From NCBI GenBank assembly GCA_033980235.1, contig CM067067.1, positions 37,489,200 through 37,553,199 of the forward strand: a DNA stretch of 64,000 nucleotides, written 5' to 3'. Origin of the DNA: Diadema setosum. Lineage: Eukaryota > Echinodermata > Echinoidea > Diadematoida > Diadematidae. The position numbers were made by a program, and so were the translations under genes. How positions within the stretch are numbered: the stretch's first letter is position 1; each line of letters opens with the position of its first letter. Below, piece after piece: positions 14,101 to 24,200 of the stretch. The notes under the pieces are model-generated. The model made no database searches and was not told the origin of the DNA. It saw only the letters and a list, made by a program, of their open reading frames with translations.

Positions 14101-14905
14101 CAGTACTATTGGCATATTCTTTTTTATTATTTCCTTTTAATGACATGCAGTGTTCTTTGTCCACTTGGTAAAAGTCCTGGGAAAAAGTACTGAAAAAAAT
14201 CATCAAAAGCCGAGCTTCATATCTTATGTTTCTACCTATTAAAGCGTTCCACTGTTAAATTATTGAATTGAATCTTCTCGAATTCAAGCTGAAAGACACA
14301 ATCTTCCCTTCCTTTTGGGATTTATTATAATTTCACGTTCGCGTTTTGCATTCCGAGCCTTCCTTATCTTTTCGCGTTCCTACGGCAAAAACGTCTCTAA
14401 TAATATACTTAGATATCTGATATCACCTTCTTTCTTAAAAAGAACTTCATTTCGTATAGAACGCGCAAGGTGCTCTCCTCTATGTTTGTTCTTGTCTTTC
14501 TATTTTGTTTACACCGTGTTTTGTTAACATTACCTTGGCAACGACGACGATCTTTTTAATACATTTTTTTTTCTCCAGGTGGGCAACACTTCGAAGGTTA
14601 ACATGAGGAAAGATTTGGACGTATGGCGGCAAGATTTCGTCTGAAGAATCAAAATTTGTACATTTGGTATCTTAAAAGGAAATTCAGAACCAGTTTAAAA
14701 CTTCGTCAAGCGACAAAAAAAAAATCTTTGACTATACAAATCCCATATTCTATTCATTAATCCTTCAGATTATTTTTCTGGTCAAATAGTATTCAATCGA
14801 ATAACCATTAACTCTGTACATTTAACAAAATTTTAGGGGCCCTCTACTAACGACCATTTAAATTGGAATAGTCCCTTTTATTTGAATAAACTAATCTAAG
14901 TAAAT
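4862..14905 (+). CDS. copy 1: SRCR/Ig type I membrane protein gene, 5'-partial (spliced)
   Basis: This is a spliced gene whose visible coding exons are 4862-5185, 8662-8853, 10365-10700, 11193-11474, 12548-12847 and 13853-13974 (stop TGA 13972-13974), followed by a noncoding last exon from 14579. The order is SRCR, C-terminal half-Ig, three Ig-like domains, then a transmembrane helix with a very short tail. Every junction is phase 1 with GT/AG borders. The signal-peptide and first Ig exons must lie upstream of the window, as in copies 2 and 3. No stop or frameshift was seen in the exons. The acceptor used by the other copies for the transmembrane exon is deleted, so the 13853 start relies on an in-phase TAG just downstream. 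The family is not one I can name. A cell-surface recognition role is inferred from the domains. Confidence 0.83.
5186..8661 (+). other. intron of copy 1 enlarged by a foldback element
   Basis: This is the intron between the SRCR and half-Ig exons. It is 3.5 kb here against 1.5 kb in copy 2 and 2.1 kb in copy 3. The excess is the 5949-8470 inverted-repeat insertion. The remainder holds homopolymer runs and no conserved exon. A CP...SHKPIV-like open stretch present in the equivalent introns of copies 2 and 3 is absent here. Confidence 0.75.
5949..8470. mobile_element. 2.5-kb nonautonomous foldback transposon
   Basis: The insertion interrupts the intron at a site that is intact in copy 2, where GGTCTATCGG joins directly to TTCAAAAGG. 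The 5-bp sequence ATCGG flanks it at 5944-5948 and 8471-8475. The ends are imperfect inverted repeats sharing TATGGCAAG. Inside each end lies a block of degenerate repeats built on GATATCACAAATTC (about 5985-6165 and 7921-8440). Next comes a block built on GAGCGTTAGTTNNGCGC, which appears inverted on the right (about 6250-6640 and 7680-7915). The central 1 kb has only a 60-codon open frame and no recognisable transposase. Confidence 0.8.
8662..8853 (+). CDS. copy 1 exon 4: C-terminal half of an Ig domain
   Basis: This exon encodes 64 residues from DPEAADAIFRNGDL to SSTLEVTG. RLTFTPTTANNGSILQC fits the E and F strands of C2-set (CD80/nectin-like) Ig domains, where Leu, Gly and the F-strand Cys are diagnostic, and a G strand follows. 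The B-strand cysteine and the canonical C-strand tryptophan are missing, so the exon supplies only the second half of a domain. It has a single cysteine. The acceptor is TATTTCAG, the donor is ACAG with GTAAAT, and both borders are phase 1. Confidence 0.85.
8854..10364 (+). other. intron of copy 1
   Basis: This is intronic sequence aligning with 26626-28620 of unit 2. It lacks the two short inverted-repeat insertions found there at 27750 and 28061. No conserved open frame or RNA gene was recognised. Confidence 0.7.
10365..10700 (+). CDS. copy 1 exon 5: Ser/Thr/Pro-rich linker plus Ig-like domain
   Basis: This exon encodes 112 residues. The first 30 or so form a Pro/Ser/Thr-rich linker (VTPSPARSITPCITPSPG), probably extended and O-glycosylated. 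An Ig-like domain follows, with a B-strand cysteine in LVISCHVNF, a central LHTYTIV strand, and a paired cysteine motif ACIELTCSATNGIG in the F-strand region, ending at THCPQ. Potential N-glycosylation sites are NFT and NTT. The exon is related to exons 6 and 7 by ancient internal duplication. The donor is CAAG with GTAATT, and both borders are phase 1. Confidence 0.88.
11193..11474 (+). CDS. copy 1 exon 6: Ig-like domain
   Basis: This exon encodes 94 residues. An acidic stretch (ETQEDDDNEPS) precedes NITCHVDPEDQPFP, then INTYLIAVDD, then TCIDVVCTGINEYGET and a terminal TYCPSQ. The order matches exons 5 and 7: B-strand Cys, DQP-P turn, Tyr strand, C-x4-C motif, Asn-x-x-Gly, final Cys. Possible N-glycosylation sites are NIT and NIS. 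The acceptor is CCAACAG, the donor is CCAG with GTAAAT, and both borders are phase 1. Confidence 0.88.
11478..11750. repeat. degenerate CACGAG repeat/hairpin element in intron
   Basis: Repeated fragments such as CACGAGTCATAC are followed by a hairpin in which GAGCAAGACACTAGG pairs with a later GTGTCTTGCTC. Related sequence starts at 29722 and 51886 in the other units, so the insertion predates the gene duplications. Copy 1 has lost part of the right end compared with copy 2. Confidence 0.5.
11900..12400. repeat. GAGACGTCTC-rich intronic repeat
   Basis: GC-richer intronic sequence with many near-palindromic GAGACGTCTC and GTCGCGGAG motifs facing both ways. It is interrupted by a T/G-rich low-complexity run (about 12035-12125). 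The same block occurs at 30230-30620 and 52990-53430, so it predates the duplications. It resembles a degraded nonautonomous DNA transposon; the superfamily could not be determined. Confidence 0.55.
12548..12847 (+). CDS. copy 1 exon 7: membrane-proximal Ig-like domain
   Basis: This exon encodes 100 residues. It starts ELGPQQPGSHILRIQ and contains LIITCHVDLSDQPYPHLHTY, SSSSCASAIL, ACINVTCSATNGVGDT and KHCRTK. It is the closest relative of exon 5 and has five cysteines, one (SSCASA) not present in exons 5 and 6. Potential N-glycosylation sites are NIT and NVT. The acceptor is TTGTAG, the donor is CCTG with GTAGGT, and both borders are phase 1. Confidence 0.88.
12848..13852 (+). other. intron of copy 1, nearly identical to unit 2
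   Basis: This intron is almost colinear with 31088-32078 of unit 2, differing by small indels. The unit 3 counterpart (54188-55272) is largely different. Units 1 and 2 are therefore the youngest pair here. No gene was recognised inside. Confidence 0.75.
13853..13979 (+). CDS. copy 1 exon 8: transmembrane segment and short tail
   Basis: Coding runs to the TGA at 13972-13974, and the exon continues to a donor at GATTGAG/GTGACT. The product is a juxtamembrane stalk (SPFQVFLQKSSTT), a hydrophobic helix starting YVLLIVIFILSIITC, and a basic tail ending MKRKVVY. The acceptor of copies 2 and 3 (TTGACAG) is missing because about 18 bp are deleted. The start at 13853 assumes use of TCCCATAG, which happens to keep phase 1. 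The helix has no charged residue and the tail no tyrosine-based signalling motif. Confidence 0.7.
13980..14578 (+). other. intron of copy 1 in the 3' UTR
   Basis: This intron separates the stop-containing exon from the noncoding last exon. It is nearly identical to 32218-32817 of unit 2. The stop codon lies only five bases upstream of the junction, so nonsense-mediated decay would not be expected. Confidence 0.7.
14579..14905 (+). other. copy 1 noncoding last exon
   Basis: The exon starts after TTTTTTTTCTCCAG, a strong acceptor shared with 32818 and, in altered form, 55831. It lies after the stop codon and is 3' UTR. AATAAA at 14885-14890 is a plausible poly(A) signal. The end given is an estimate from that signal. 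Confidence 0.55.
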
Positions 14906-16501
14906 ACAGGGGTTATATAGTTATCAAAATTAAAGCAGTTTTTCCGATTTACTTTAGTTGCTATATTCAACTTTAATATTGCTATATTTATATTACGGTA
15001 TACTTGCGTGGGGAAGTTCAGCCAATATCGATATTAATAAGCTATTCATCATCCCAGAGTTTTGAGATATACTTATGGACGTAATTTATGTGTGCATACT
15101 GGCCAACCTTTCTTAGAAAGATTGTATTTAGATTTGTATTTAATTTAGTTAGGAGTTTCGATAAATGAATTGAATAATTGTGAATTGCCCTAAGTTTCGA
15201 AGTTTATATTTAAGAAAAAGAAAGAAATGCATAGAAATTGAACAAGACAGAGTGATGTGTAACATATACAAAAAACGAAACAAAAACAAACTGGATTACG
15301 AGTGTTGGAAGATACCTTTATTCTTAATGGCCCGTAAGTTTTGAATTCCCTATGACGGTTTTGTTCGTTTTCCTTTTGTGTGTGTGTGTGTGTGCATACT
15401 TCTCCAGGTGCACTGGATGTATGTTACAAATACAACATCGTATAACTTATGTGAAAGCTTAATAAATCAAATGAAATGACATGGAATGAAATGAACACAA
15501 CTGATCTGACATAAGACATATGATCTCTCGCGAACTTGCATTTACATTTGCTGTTGCTCGCTATTCACTCAGTGACAGGCAAGATATATCCTATCATAAT
15601 ATATAATCATTTATTTCATGCCGCAAGTTATGTCTGGTGTCAACTTCCTAGTCAAGCCTCTCTTGAGGTGACGGTGCCCTATTTTTCCAATTATTTATAG
15701 AAACTTTATTCGAATTGTTCCCTCTGTTAGTGTACCTTCAGTATGATATTGTTTTAAATCTTTAGTCACGTTGCTGCGATTGTAATTCATATAATGTATA
15801 TTCAAGAACATGTTTATTTTTTGTTATATTTGCATGTATGTGGTATAGACAATGAAATGCAGAAATAAAACTGAACCGAAGTGAACTGAACTGAAATAAA
15901 CTGAAAAAAGGCTACTAAAAATGTATGCGATGTATTTTGACATGACATTGTTTATAAGATTACGTACGTGATGTATTCCTACAACCAGAGAGGAAAAAAA
16001 AAAAAAACCTTTGGGAGACACAAAATATTACAGCGTGTAGTATATCTGTCTAACGTCGAGAAAACATTCAAAGTGATGTGTCTGTTTATGTAAGAGCAGG
16101 TTTGTGTGTGTGTGGGGGGGGGGGGGCGTGTGTGGGCGTGTGTGTCATGGAGTTATGTTGTCTAGATCTGGTAAGGACACGTATATGCAAGAAAGAAAGA
16201 CACAAAATATCAGTGTAACTTTCATGCCTCTAGAAACCTAATAGGCGATAATAAATAAACTATGTATGTTCATATTATTATACGGGCGTATGTGTGTGTG
16301 TATGTGAGTGTGTGTGTCAAAGAGTTATAATTATGTATGCTGCATATCAAGTAAGATACCAGAAATGAAATTAGCGTACACTGCTAATTTTTCGCGTTCT
16401 GGAGACACGCACACACACAGAAGAGGCCATTTGGAGACACGAACTATCACGTTATTTTGTCATACTTTGAGAAACCTTAAAGGGGAATGTTATGTTCAAG
16501 T

Positions 16502-16538
<37 letters not shown>

Positions 16539-17775
16539 TTTGTGTCATACACTTATATACACGTCTAAAGTACGTTGTATCTAAATCTGAATATTCGACT
16601 AACTAACTACAGATAGAATGGAATTAATGCAATTTGCTAACTTTCTCTTTCGCATTTAGGAGACACGCATACAAAAAAATAATCATAATAACTTTCGGAG
16701 GCACAAAATACTAGTTTATTTCTAATGCTTCTGGAAAACCCCAAAGTGATGAAGTATCCATGTAAGTGCAGCTTTGTATCTTCCATAATATATCTCATAA
16801 TTATGCGCTTTTAGATTTTTTTTTTGCCTCCTTGCCTTCCATATTACGATATTATACATCTTTCAGAGCGCATGGAGAAAATCGTATGCACTACTTCACA
16901 TGCTAAAGTAAAAACAATGGCTGGTTAATGATATTTCAAAGGATTATGCAAATGTATTTCGAAACGTTGGGGGAAGAAGAGTCATTCGTGTGGTGTCAAA
17001 TTATGGTTCTGTGGTTCTCTTGCATAGAGCGTGTCTGCTGACAAAGTCAATACGAACCGTTTCCTATGTTTTGTTAGGTAATAGGAAAGAACAACATGGC
17101 ATCATGATTACAATGATATCACGGAAATCAATGCCTGTATGTGCTCTGTGATATGCGATCATGAATTGATGTTCCAACTAAAAGAGAAAGTTTGCCTAAT
17201 TTTACGTCATATTGTTGTCGTGTATGCAAAATGATATATTCTGTGAAAAAAAGATAGATATTCAGATTTGTAAATCTGAATTAGATATTCAGATTTGTAA
17301 ACAATATTTGGTTCCAGTTAATGTTTTTTTTTTCCTGCAGTTCCTGTGAGGTGTAAGAAAATCAGTAACGAAATGTTTATTGCCTTTGTATTATATGAAA
17401 TATTTATTGCCTTTGTATTATATGAAATAGAAGTCTCAGGTATAAACAGAAAATGTGCAAAAACATCTTATACTCGACTGCCATTATTTTTTTTATCCTT
17501 TAACATTTGAATTACAGAAAATTTAGAGACACAATTGAAATTACATGTAGGAATATTAGATGATAAATGTTTTATGTTTCTGCTAACTATGTTTTCTCTC
17601 CATATCACACACGCAGATTTCAAATAGCGTACGGTTACATTTGGTATATTTCCTCATGTTGTGTGATATGCGTTGGCAAATACGTACTTTGATCTATGTA
17701 GCAGCAGCAGCAACACGCGGAAGAATCTTATTCAGGAATAGTGTGCAATGGTCAAATAGTCTGCGCACACATTGT
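14906..17775. other. spacer between copies 1 and 2
   Basis: This spacer aligns in pieces with 33400-34130 and 36775-40550 of the next unit. It carries GT-rich microsatellites (for example 15378-15394, 16109-16143 and 16505-16535), repeated GGAGACAC(A)AAATA-type segments and poly(A)/poly(T) runs. No open frame with coding character was found. Confidence 0.65.
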
Positions 17776-17846
17776 AATAAAAGGTCGACAGAGAGAGCGG
17801 ACATCAGGACATCAAGCTTACCGAAGCTGTTACATCGTTTAATAGT
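17776..17846 (+). promoter_or_regulatory. putative promoter and 5' UTR exon of copy 2
   Basis: TAATAAAAGG at 17776 could act as a TATA-type element. It is followed by conserved GGTCGAC, GAGAGCGGACATCAGG and CATCAAGCTTACC sequence, also found at 40551-40600 upstream of copy 3. A GTAAAC donor candidate at 17847 would join to the acceptor before 18155. No transcript evidence is available, so the transcription start is inferred. Confidence 0.35.
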
Positions 17847-18154
17847 GTAAACATTTTTACTCTCATTTTATAAATCAATTCGACATTTTTTCAGGTTGAA
17901 AGTTAACGTAGTTTGGCTTTTGCTCTTCCTGTAGATTATGTGTATACGTGATCACTTACATTGAGCGCCGCAACGAAAGTGAAAAATCTCTGTGACCTCC
18001 GTTATCTTTTTTTTCGGGGGGGGGGGGCAGACTTGTGTTTGCTAGCTTATATGGTTTATGCTGATTCTTTTCTATGTATCCCACCAAGCTGTTATCAAAG
18101 CTGCTGAAGATTCATATTTTTTATCTCTTTTCTGCCTTCTATCTTTCACTCCAG

Positions 18155-18237
18155 GATTCAACAGTGTCCAGGAACAATGACAGGAAGACGAGTATTAGTC
18201 CTACTTGGGATAGTTTTTGTCACCATCGATTGCATTG
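18155..18237 (+). CDS. copy 2 exon 1: start codon and signal peptide
   Basis: The acceptor TTCACTCCAG precedes a short 5' UTR piece and the ATG at 18177. The 20 complete codons encode MTGRRVLVLLGIVFVTIDCI, with a basic start and a hydrophobic core, a typical signal peptide. The donor is ATTG with GTAAGA, leaving phase 1. Copy 3 has the same layout at 40937-41019, which supports this start. Confidence 0.8.
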
Positions 18238-21200
18238 GTAAGATGGTTCGTATAGATACATACGTACATACATACATAGTACGTACATAATATTCATATA
18301 CATAGTTATACACATACATAATATTCATATATGTATAAGAATATCATACACATATAAAAAAAATTATTAAAAAACTTCAATTTTAACTCAACTGTGAAAT
18401 ATAGGCATATATATATATACATATATACATACATTTCATAGATGAGGTAACAGCAGATTTTTTTTTTTTTTACAGTAGTGTTGTCATGTATTCTTATTCT
18501 TCTTCTTCTAAGGGGTTCTTTAAAAATGCCTTGGTAGCTTTAGAAAGACAGAAAACCACAAGAACAAAGATAAAGATGAAACATTTTATCTGAGAAATAA
18601 ACAAAAAAAAAACGACACAGTGCTTGTCGCATATTATGTGTGTTGCTTTTGTTTGTTGCTCTTTTTCACAACCACAATAATTACATCTAGTACCTGTGAA
18701 TGGACTCGCGAGATGAATTAAAGATGAAATAAATATGGTTTTACGTTATTCTGTTTACGGCTTATCTTTATTGGTTTATGTAGGTGGAACCAGCGTTACT
18801 CTCAATTTACCAAGCCCGCTGACGCCAGACCAGGAAGTTACAGCCGTTTGTACAGCCGATAAAGTCTTTGGCTCAGAACACGTGAACTGGTACTTAAATG
18901 GCGTACAGATTACCAATGGCGTACAAACAAGCAGTACTGTGAATAGCATGATCACCTACTACCTTTATATAGAGGGTCTGAAAGAAAATTTAGGTGTGGA
19001 TTGTGGACATCTTCAAGTGTTAAGACAGATCGATTTTGATAAGTATAATCTTAGATTCATAAAATTGTTGTCATAGTTTTTTTGACTTTTCCTTATATTC
19101 TTAAGAAACTGAGTGGTTTTTGGTAACATTTTCTGCCAGTCTTCGCGCCTTCCTCTTCATGGCACCTTGCCCAAAATGTCGCATCCTCCTTCAAACTTGT
19201 GACGTAAGATGACGAGTGGGAGTTCCTTCTCAAGGACATGCAAGCTGGATGAAATTAGAAAGAATATGTTCTCGTATTGGAGAATTTCAACGCGATATGT
19301 AAATGAGAAGGACAAATCAAACACACGAATAAACCTGAATCAATGTTGATTTCTTGGAAGGGGCTATTGGTCAAATTCTAACTTTCTTTCATCCAACATT
19401 AGCCAAAATACTACAATATCGCAATTATTAAGTTATAATGGACATTGTTCCCCTCCCTTTTCTTTGATCTTATTGCCCATGTGTGCTAATAAACTAATTC
19501 TTAACTATTAAATCTATTATTTAACATGTTGTATTTGTTTTTATTTATTTATTTCAGTGAAGTTTGACGCTGATTATTGTGGAGAGGTCTTTACCTAAGG
19601 AATTTCTTTCATTCTGTTGACGACCCTCGAAAAAAAAAACAACTACACCTCCCTCTACATAATTATGAACACACACATACACACACACACACACACACAC
19701 AAACACACACATGTAAACTCACGTACATAGAACCATAGTAAATCATGAAAAGATAAGTCAAATAAAATGTATTTATCTTAATCAAAATCAATTCAATATA
19801 GGACGTTGATTTCCTATAATTGTATCTTGACAAACACTATAAAATGTGTTGTTGGTAAGTTAAATAACAATACATGAGATGTTTGTAGGTGAAACCAGTT
19901 TGCAACAATGACATGCTTTTATAATTTGACAAATATTATAATCCGTGCTGTGGCAGTTGAATATCGCGATAGAAATCTTATACAAAATAATAACAACTAT
20001 TCGATTGATACACTGTCTGCACTACAAACGACCTTTTACTCAGAGAGAGATGGAAATTTGACCTTATATTGCATTATTGAATTAAAAGAAAGAAATCTTC
20101 CAGTTGAACTTTTCAATAAGATCTACGAATTTTTCAACAAAATTTCAATTAAAAAAGCTGGTGTTTAGATGACAACATTGTCTTATGATGAACTACAAGT
20201 ACGGCATGCCTTACAAACTTAGGGGGGGGGGGCATTGCGGGTAGCACATTTATTAAATTACCAACGATTGATATTCTATTTAGGCAATATCTATTTATTC
20301 ATTGTATTTTTCAATTTCTTTTGTTTCAGAAGGGTAGCTCGGTCAGTGCCTGGAAACACTGTTACTCTCAGAGGCTTTATGTATATAGATACATCACAAA
20401 ATACACATATTGTAGACACATGAAAAAAAAATATAATACATAATACATTTACGTTAAACTTACAACATGGCCACATTGTTGAGTATTGCGGGGACAAAAA
20501 AAAAATACATATTCTCCACAACATTACAAATCACTGACAAGTTATAAGCGCCCATGAAAGAAGGAAGGGGAATCAAGATCACATTATAGTGTACAATCCG
20601 GTGTAGAATAAGCTTACCAACTGAGTGTATAGCATTTGCTCATTTTTATATATTAACATGTTTTACTGTTTTCTTCAGAAAAGATTGGCCATGGTTTGTA
20701 TTGAGGTGCCTGTTTGATATGATTTCGGAGCTGGGTCCAGATTAAGTGTACTTCAGTTTAGCTAAATTTGCGAAAAGAAATAGAAATAATACACTCTCAG
20801 ATATGACTACGAACCAAAACAATTTACATTCCCAGAAAGAGTTAAAATCTTTATCTTCGTTAACCATCATGGTGACCATTTTTCTGAATTTTATATGAAC
20901 ATCTGTCGCGGTAATAAGCCCTTAAAACGTTTGATGTTATTATTTCTCTCTTGTAATAACATTCGTTACATCAAGGGCTTTAACAGTAAAGGAGACGCAA
21001 ATCATCCTGCAGAAAAACCCCGAGAAAACCCTTGTATAATTCTGCACGTTGAGCCAAATAAATGTATTCAATAAACGACAAACTTCATCCCTCCATCCAA
21101 TCCCCAGATAATATCTGGGATAACCGAACCGAACGTAATGATTCATAACTATGGAATATCCGCTCCTTTTCCGATTCCAAACATTGGGTCATCACGATAC

Positions 21201-24200
21201 ATAGTTATGTGTGACGGAAGTGAACTCTCACCCAAATACATCACCACACTTTTTCAACTCCAATTAACGGTATCGTGATAGAGCAATGCTGTTCGACAAA
21301 TGCGTGAAAACTTTCTGAGATATCCCTAACAAGATAATGCTTAAATATTGGAGCAAAGGCTTCTGTCGTTAAACCAGAAAATACGAAAATCCAAAGCTCT
21401 CTTCCTCGATTTGATGAAAGGCTTCAAAGGCAGAAATTTGCCGTCCCCACATCGTAATCTCTACGGACACTAGAGGGGACGATGTTAATTTAAAAATATG
21501 TGTAAACTTGACGACATTTTTCCATTTAGTTTTCTACTGCAACGAACCTTACATAAATCATAATGTTCACCTGAAATAAAAACCATAAAGATCTAAAAAG
21601 GCAATCTCTTCCTGTAAACTGATGACTGATTTTTCTTCCACCAATTAATGTGGTCTCTATGTGTCCATTATTGCACAAGACCATTCTTCGCAATATACGC
21701 GTGTTTGCCACAGTTAAGAGATGTTTACGCCAACGCGAGATATATCGTCACATTTTCCCATCTTGTTTCAGAACCCAATCCCAATACAATGGAAAGAATG
21801 TTGCTAGGTACAATGTTCAATGCGTCTGATCACAGGCGCTGCCACTAATTAGTGTACTACAAATCAGACACGCTCAAGCAACTTGCTCTTCATTATTTAG
21901 ATTATTTTTGACAGAGGAACAAAATGAAACGGAAATGAACTTTGACTTCATGCCAGTGGAAGGTGACATTATGTGTCTCCTATTCATGCAACGAAAACGC
22001 ATTTTATTCCAGGGTTCGGCAGAGAGTACGAGACATTGAGAAGACAACTTTTGTACAGTTTTGAGTTTGAAATCATGGATAATTGCTGTGAAATCTTCAC
22101 ATTTTACACGACATGCGACCAAGGTTTAATCGAGAGTTAGAAGACTGAACAGCTTTCAAGAACATCGGCCTACCTACGGGTTCCTAGGATGGAACGAAGG
22201 AATTCTTGTTGTTGTCATGATCGCCTTCCAATCATGATATCACATACACGAGACATTAAGAAACCAAGAAAATTACAATCGTCGAGACAGGATGTTTGTG
22301 TGAGAAATAAACTGGACTTGACCCCCGTTTAAAACTCAAAGTTTTTCGTCATGCTTTAACGTTACTAGATGCTGTCCGTAATTTACATACGAATATTATG
22401 AGTGTTTTCGTTACTGTGGTTAAGCAAAATAGACAGCAGCTGCTCAGAAAGTAAAATAACTTTAGGTGAATTAGTGAAAGTGTCCCTATCGAGGGTGGTT
22501 GATTACAAATACACTTTGTGAGAAACTAGAAACAATAAAATATCTCACATTTTTGTCTCTTTTTACAGGTAAAGTTTTATGCAGTACGTCTGAATTGTTT
22601 CCAGTAATATTGGAGGGGTTCCTAACCGTTATTTCTAATATCTCATTCGGTTTGTGAAAGGAAGGAATTGAAAACTACTATTCTATTACAGATAGGGGTA
22701 TGATATAAGATACTAACGTCTTTGAGCAAATAATAAAACATAAAATTCTGTCATAGTGAAAATCATGTCAACCGAGGACAAACATCATCACGCATCCTAC
22801 ACGCAGCCAAAAGAAGATATTGTTTCCGCATCAGCGTACTCTCTAAAGCTACCTAGCGACCCCGTTAAATCTTGCCTTTTCAGACTTTCAGGTTTTAAAA
22901 GAAGTGTAACTGAAAGATGATAACATTTATTTTGTAATTATCACCTTTCAAATCGGATAAAGACTGATACGAATTATGTAACAGAGTAAGTCTATTCAAA
23001 ATGAGGAGCTTTTTCCTGCCCTATGACCCCATAGGTTTACGTGTAAGTCATGTCTCAATTCAAAATCCCAGCCTTGCTTTTTATGTCGCACTAACAAGCA
23101 TAGCAGGATATTGCTGTCCATTTTCTGAATAAAGACAATATTGCCGATGCCTGTCAATCATATCGCTGTGAATTTACCGGAGGAATTTGACACAAACCTG
23201 GAATCGCTTCAGTTTATAGTGATTAACTTTTTAGGATTCTAATATAATAATTCATGGATGACATGGATCATTTACATTTCAGACCCATTTCCTCAACAGT
23301 ATGGACCTGTGAGAATCTAGTGAATTGTAAAATTGTTAACCTCTGACTTTCGTTTTTATCTAAACTTGCCATTTTGTCTGTTTTTAAATATCAACGACGG
23401 AAGTGAAAACATTCCGTCAATATGTTCCTATGTACAATAATTCCTTATAATGATGCAGAGAAAAGTTGCAAAATGAAAGCGAGGTTATAATGTGACATAT
23501 CATTGCCTAAAATATAAAACTGAAAATTTATAGGTGAATATGTGATCTTATTGCCAGAATATTTTGAACAGAAAGGGATAAAAGAACAAGGAATAAAAAA
23601 ACTATGACTTTGCAGATGGCAAAAGTCGCTCAGCGCCAAACTTAGTTAAATAACTACGCCTTCCGAGGAAGTCACTGCACTCGGCCGTGCGATGGTAGAA
23701 CTGGTGAGTATCAGCAAAAAATAATAATGGATACGTTCTGGATAACCCGAACTAAACACACGAGTGAATGGTTAGATCTTAACGCGTTTCTCAGTCCGTG
23801 CAAGTTCTGACAGCGTGTTTGCGTGTCTATAGATACTCCATTCATTTCACCAAATCAGGGTACAAAGCCACCACAAGGTATTACAAGCTAACAAGGTAAG
23901 AAATTGAATGTTTTCTTTACTTATTGAGGCAATGATGAGATCCGAAATAAAAGCGCAGTTCAGTAGAGTAATTTCAACACCTCACATTCTTCAGCTTCGG
24001 GAATGTCCTGGTCAGATACGTGCAGCTTAATTCTCTTCAATCAACTCTGATAATTTCGTATAGGCCTACGCCTGGACCCCGACCTTCGCCCAAATTTTGA
24101 CAGCAGATTTCATAGCATCACATGTCATTGCATTAAAACCTTCCAAACCCTTGAACTTTCTGCTTTTCAAAAATTTTCAATCCAAATCATTCTAGTCCCA

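Noticed and set aside
14579..14640. Last exon read as coding
   Set aside because: The transmembrane exon contains its own stop in all three copies, five bases before the donor, so the following exon is 3' UTR.
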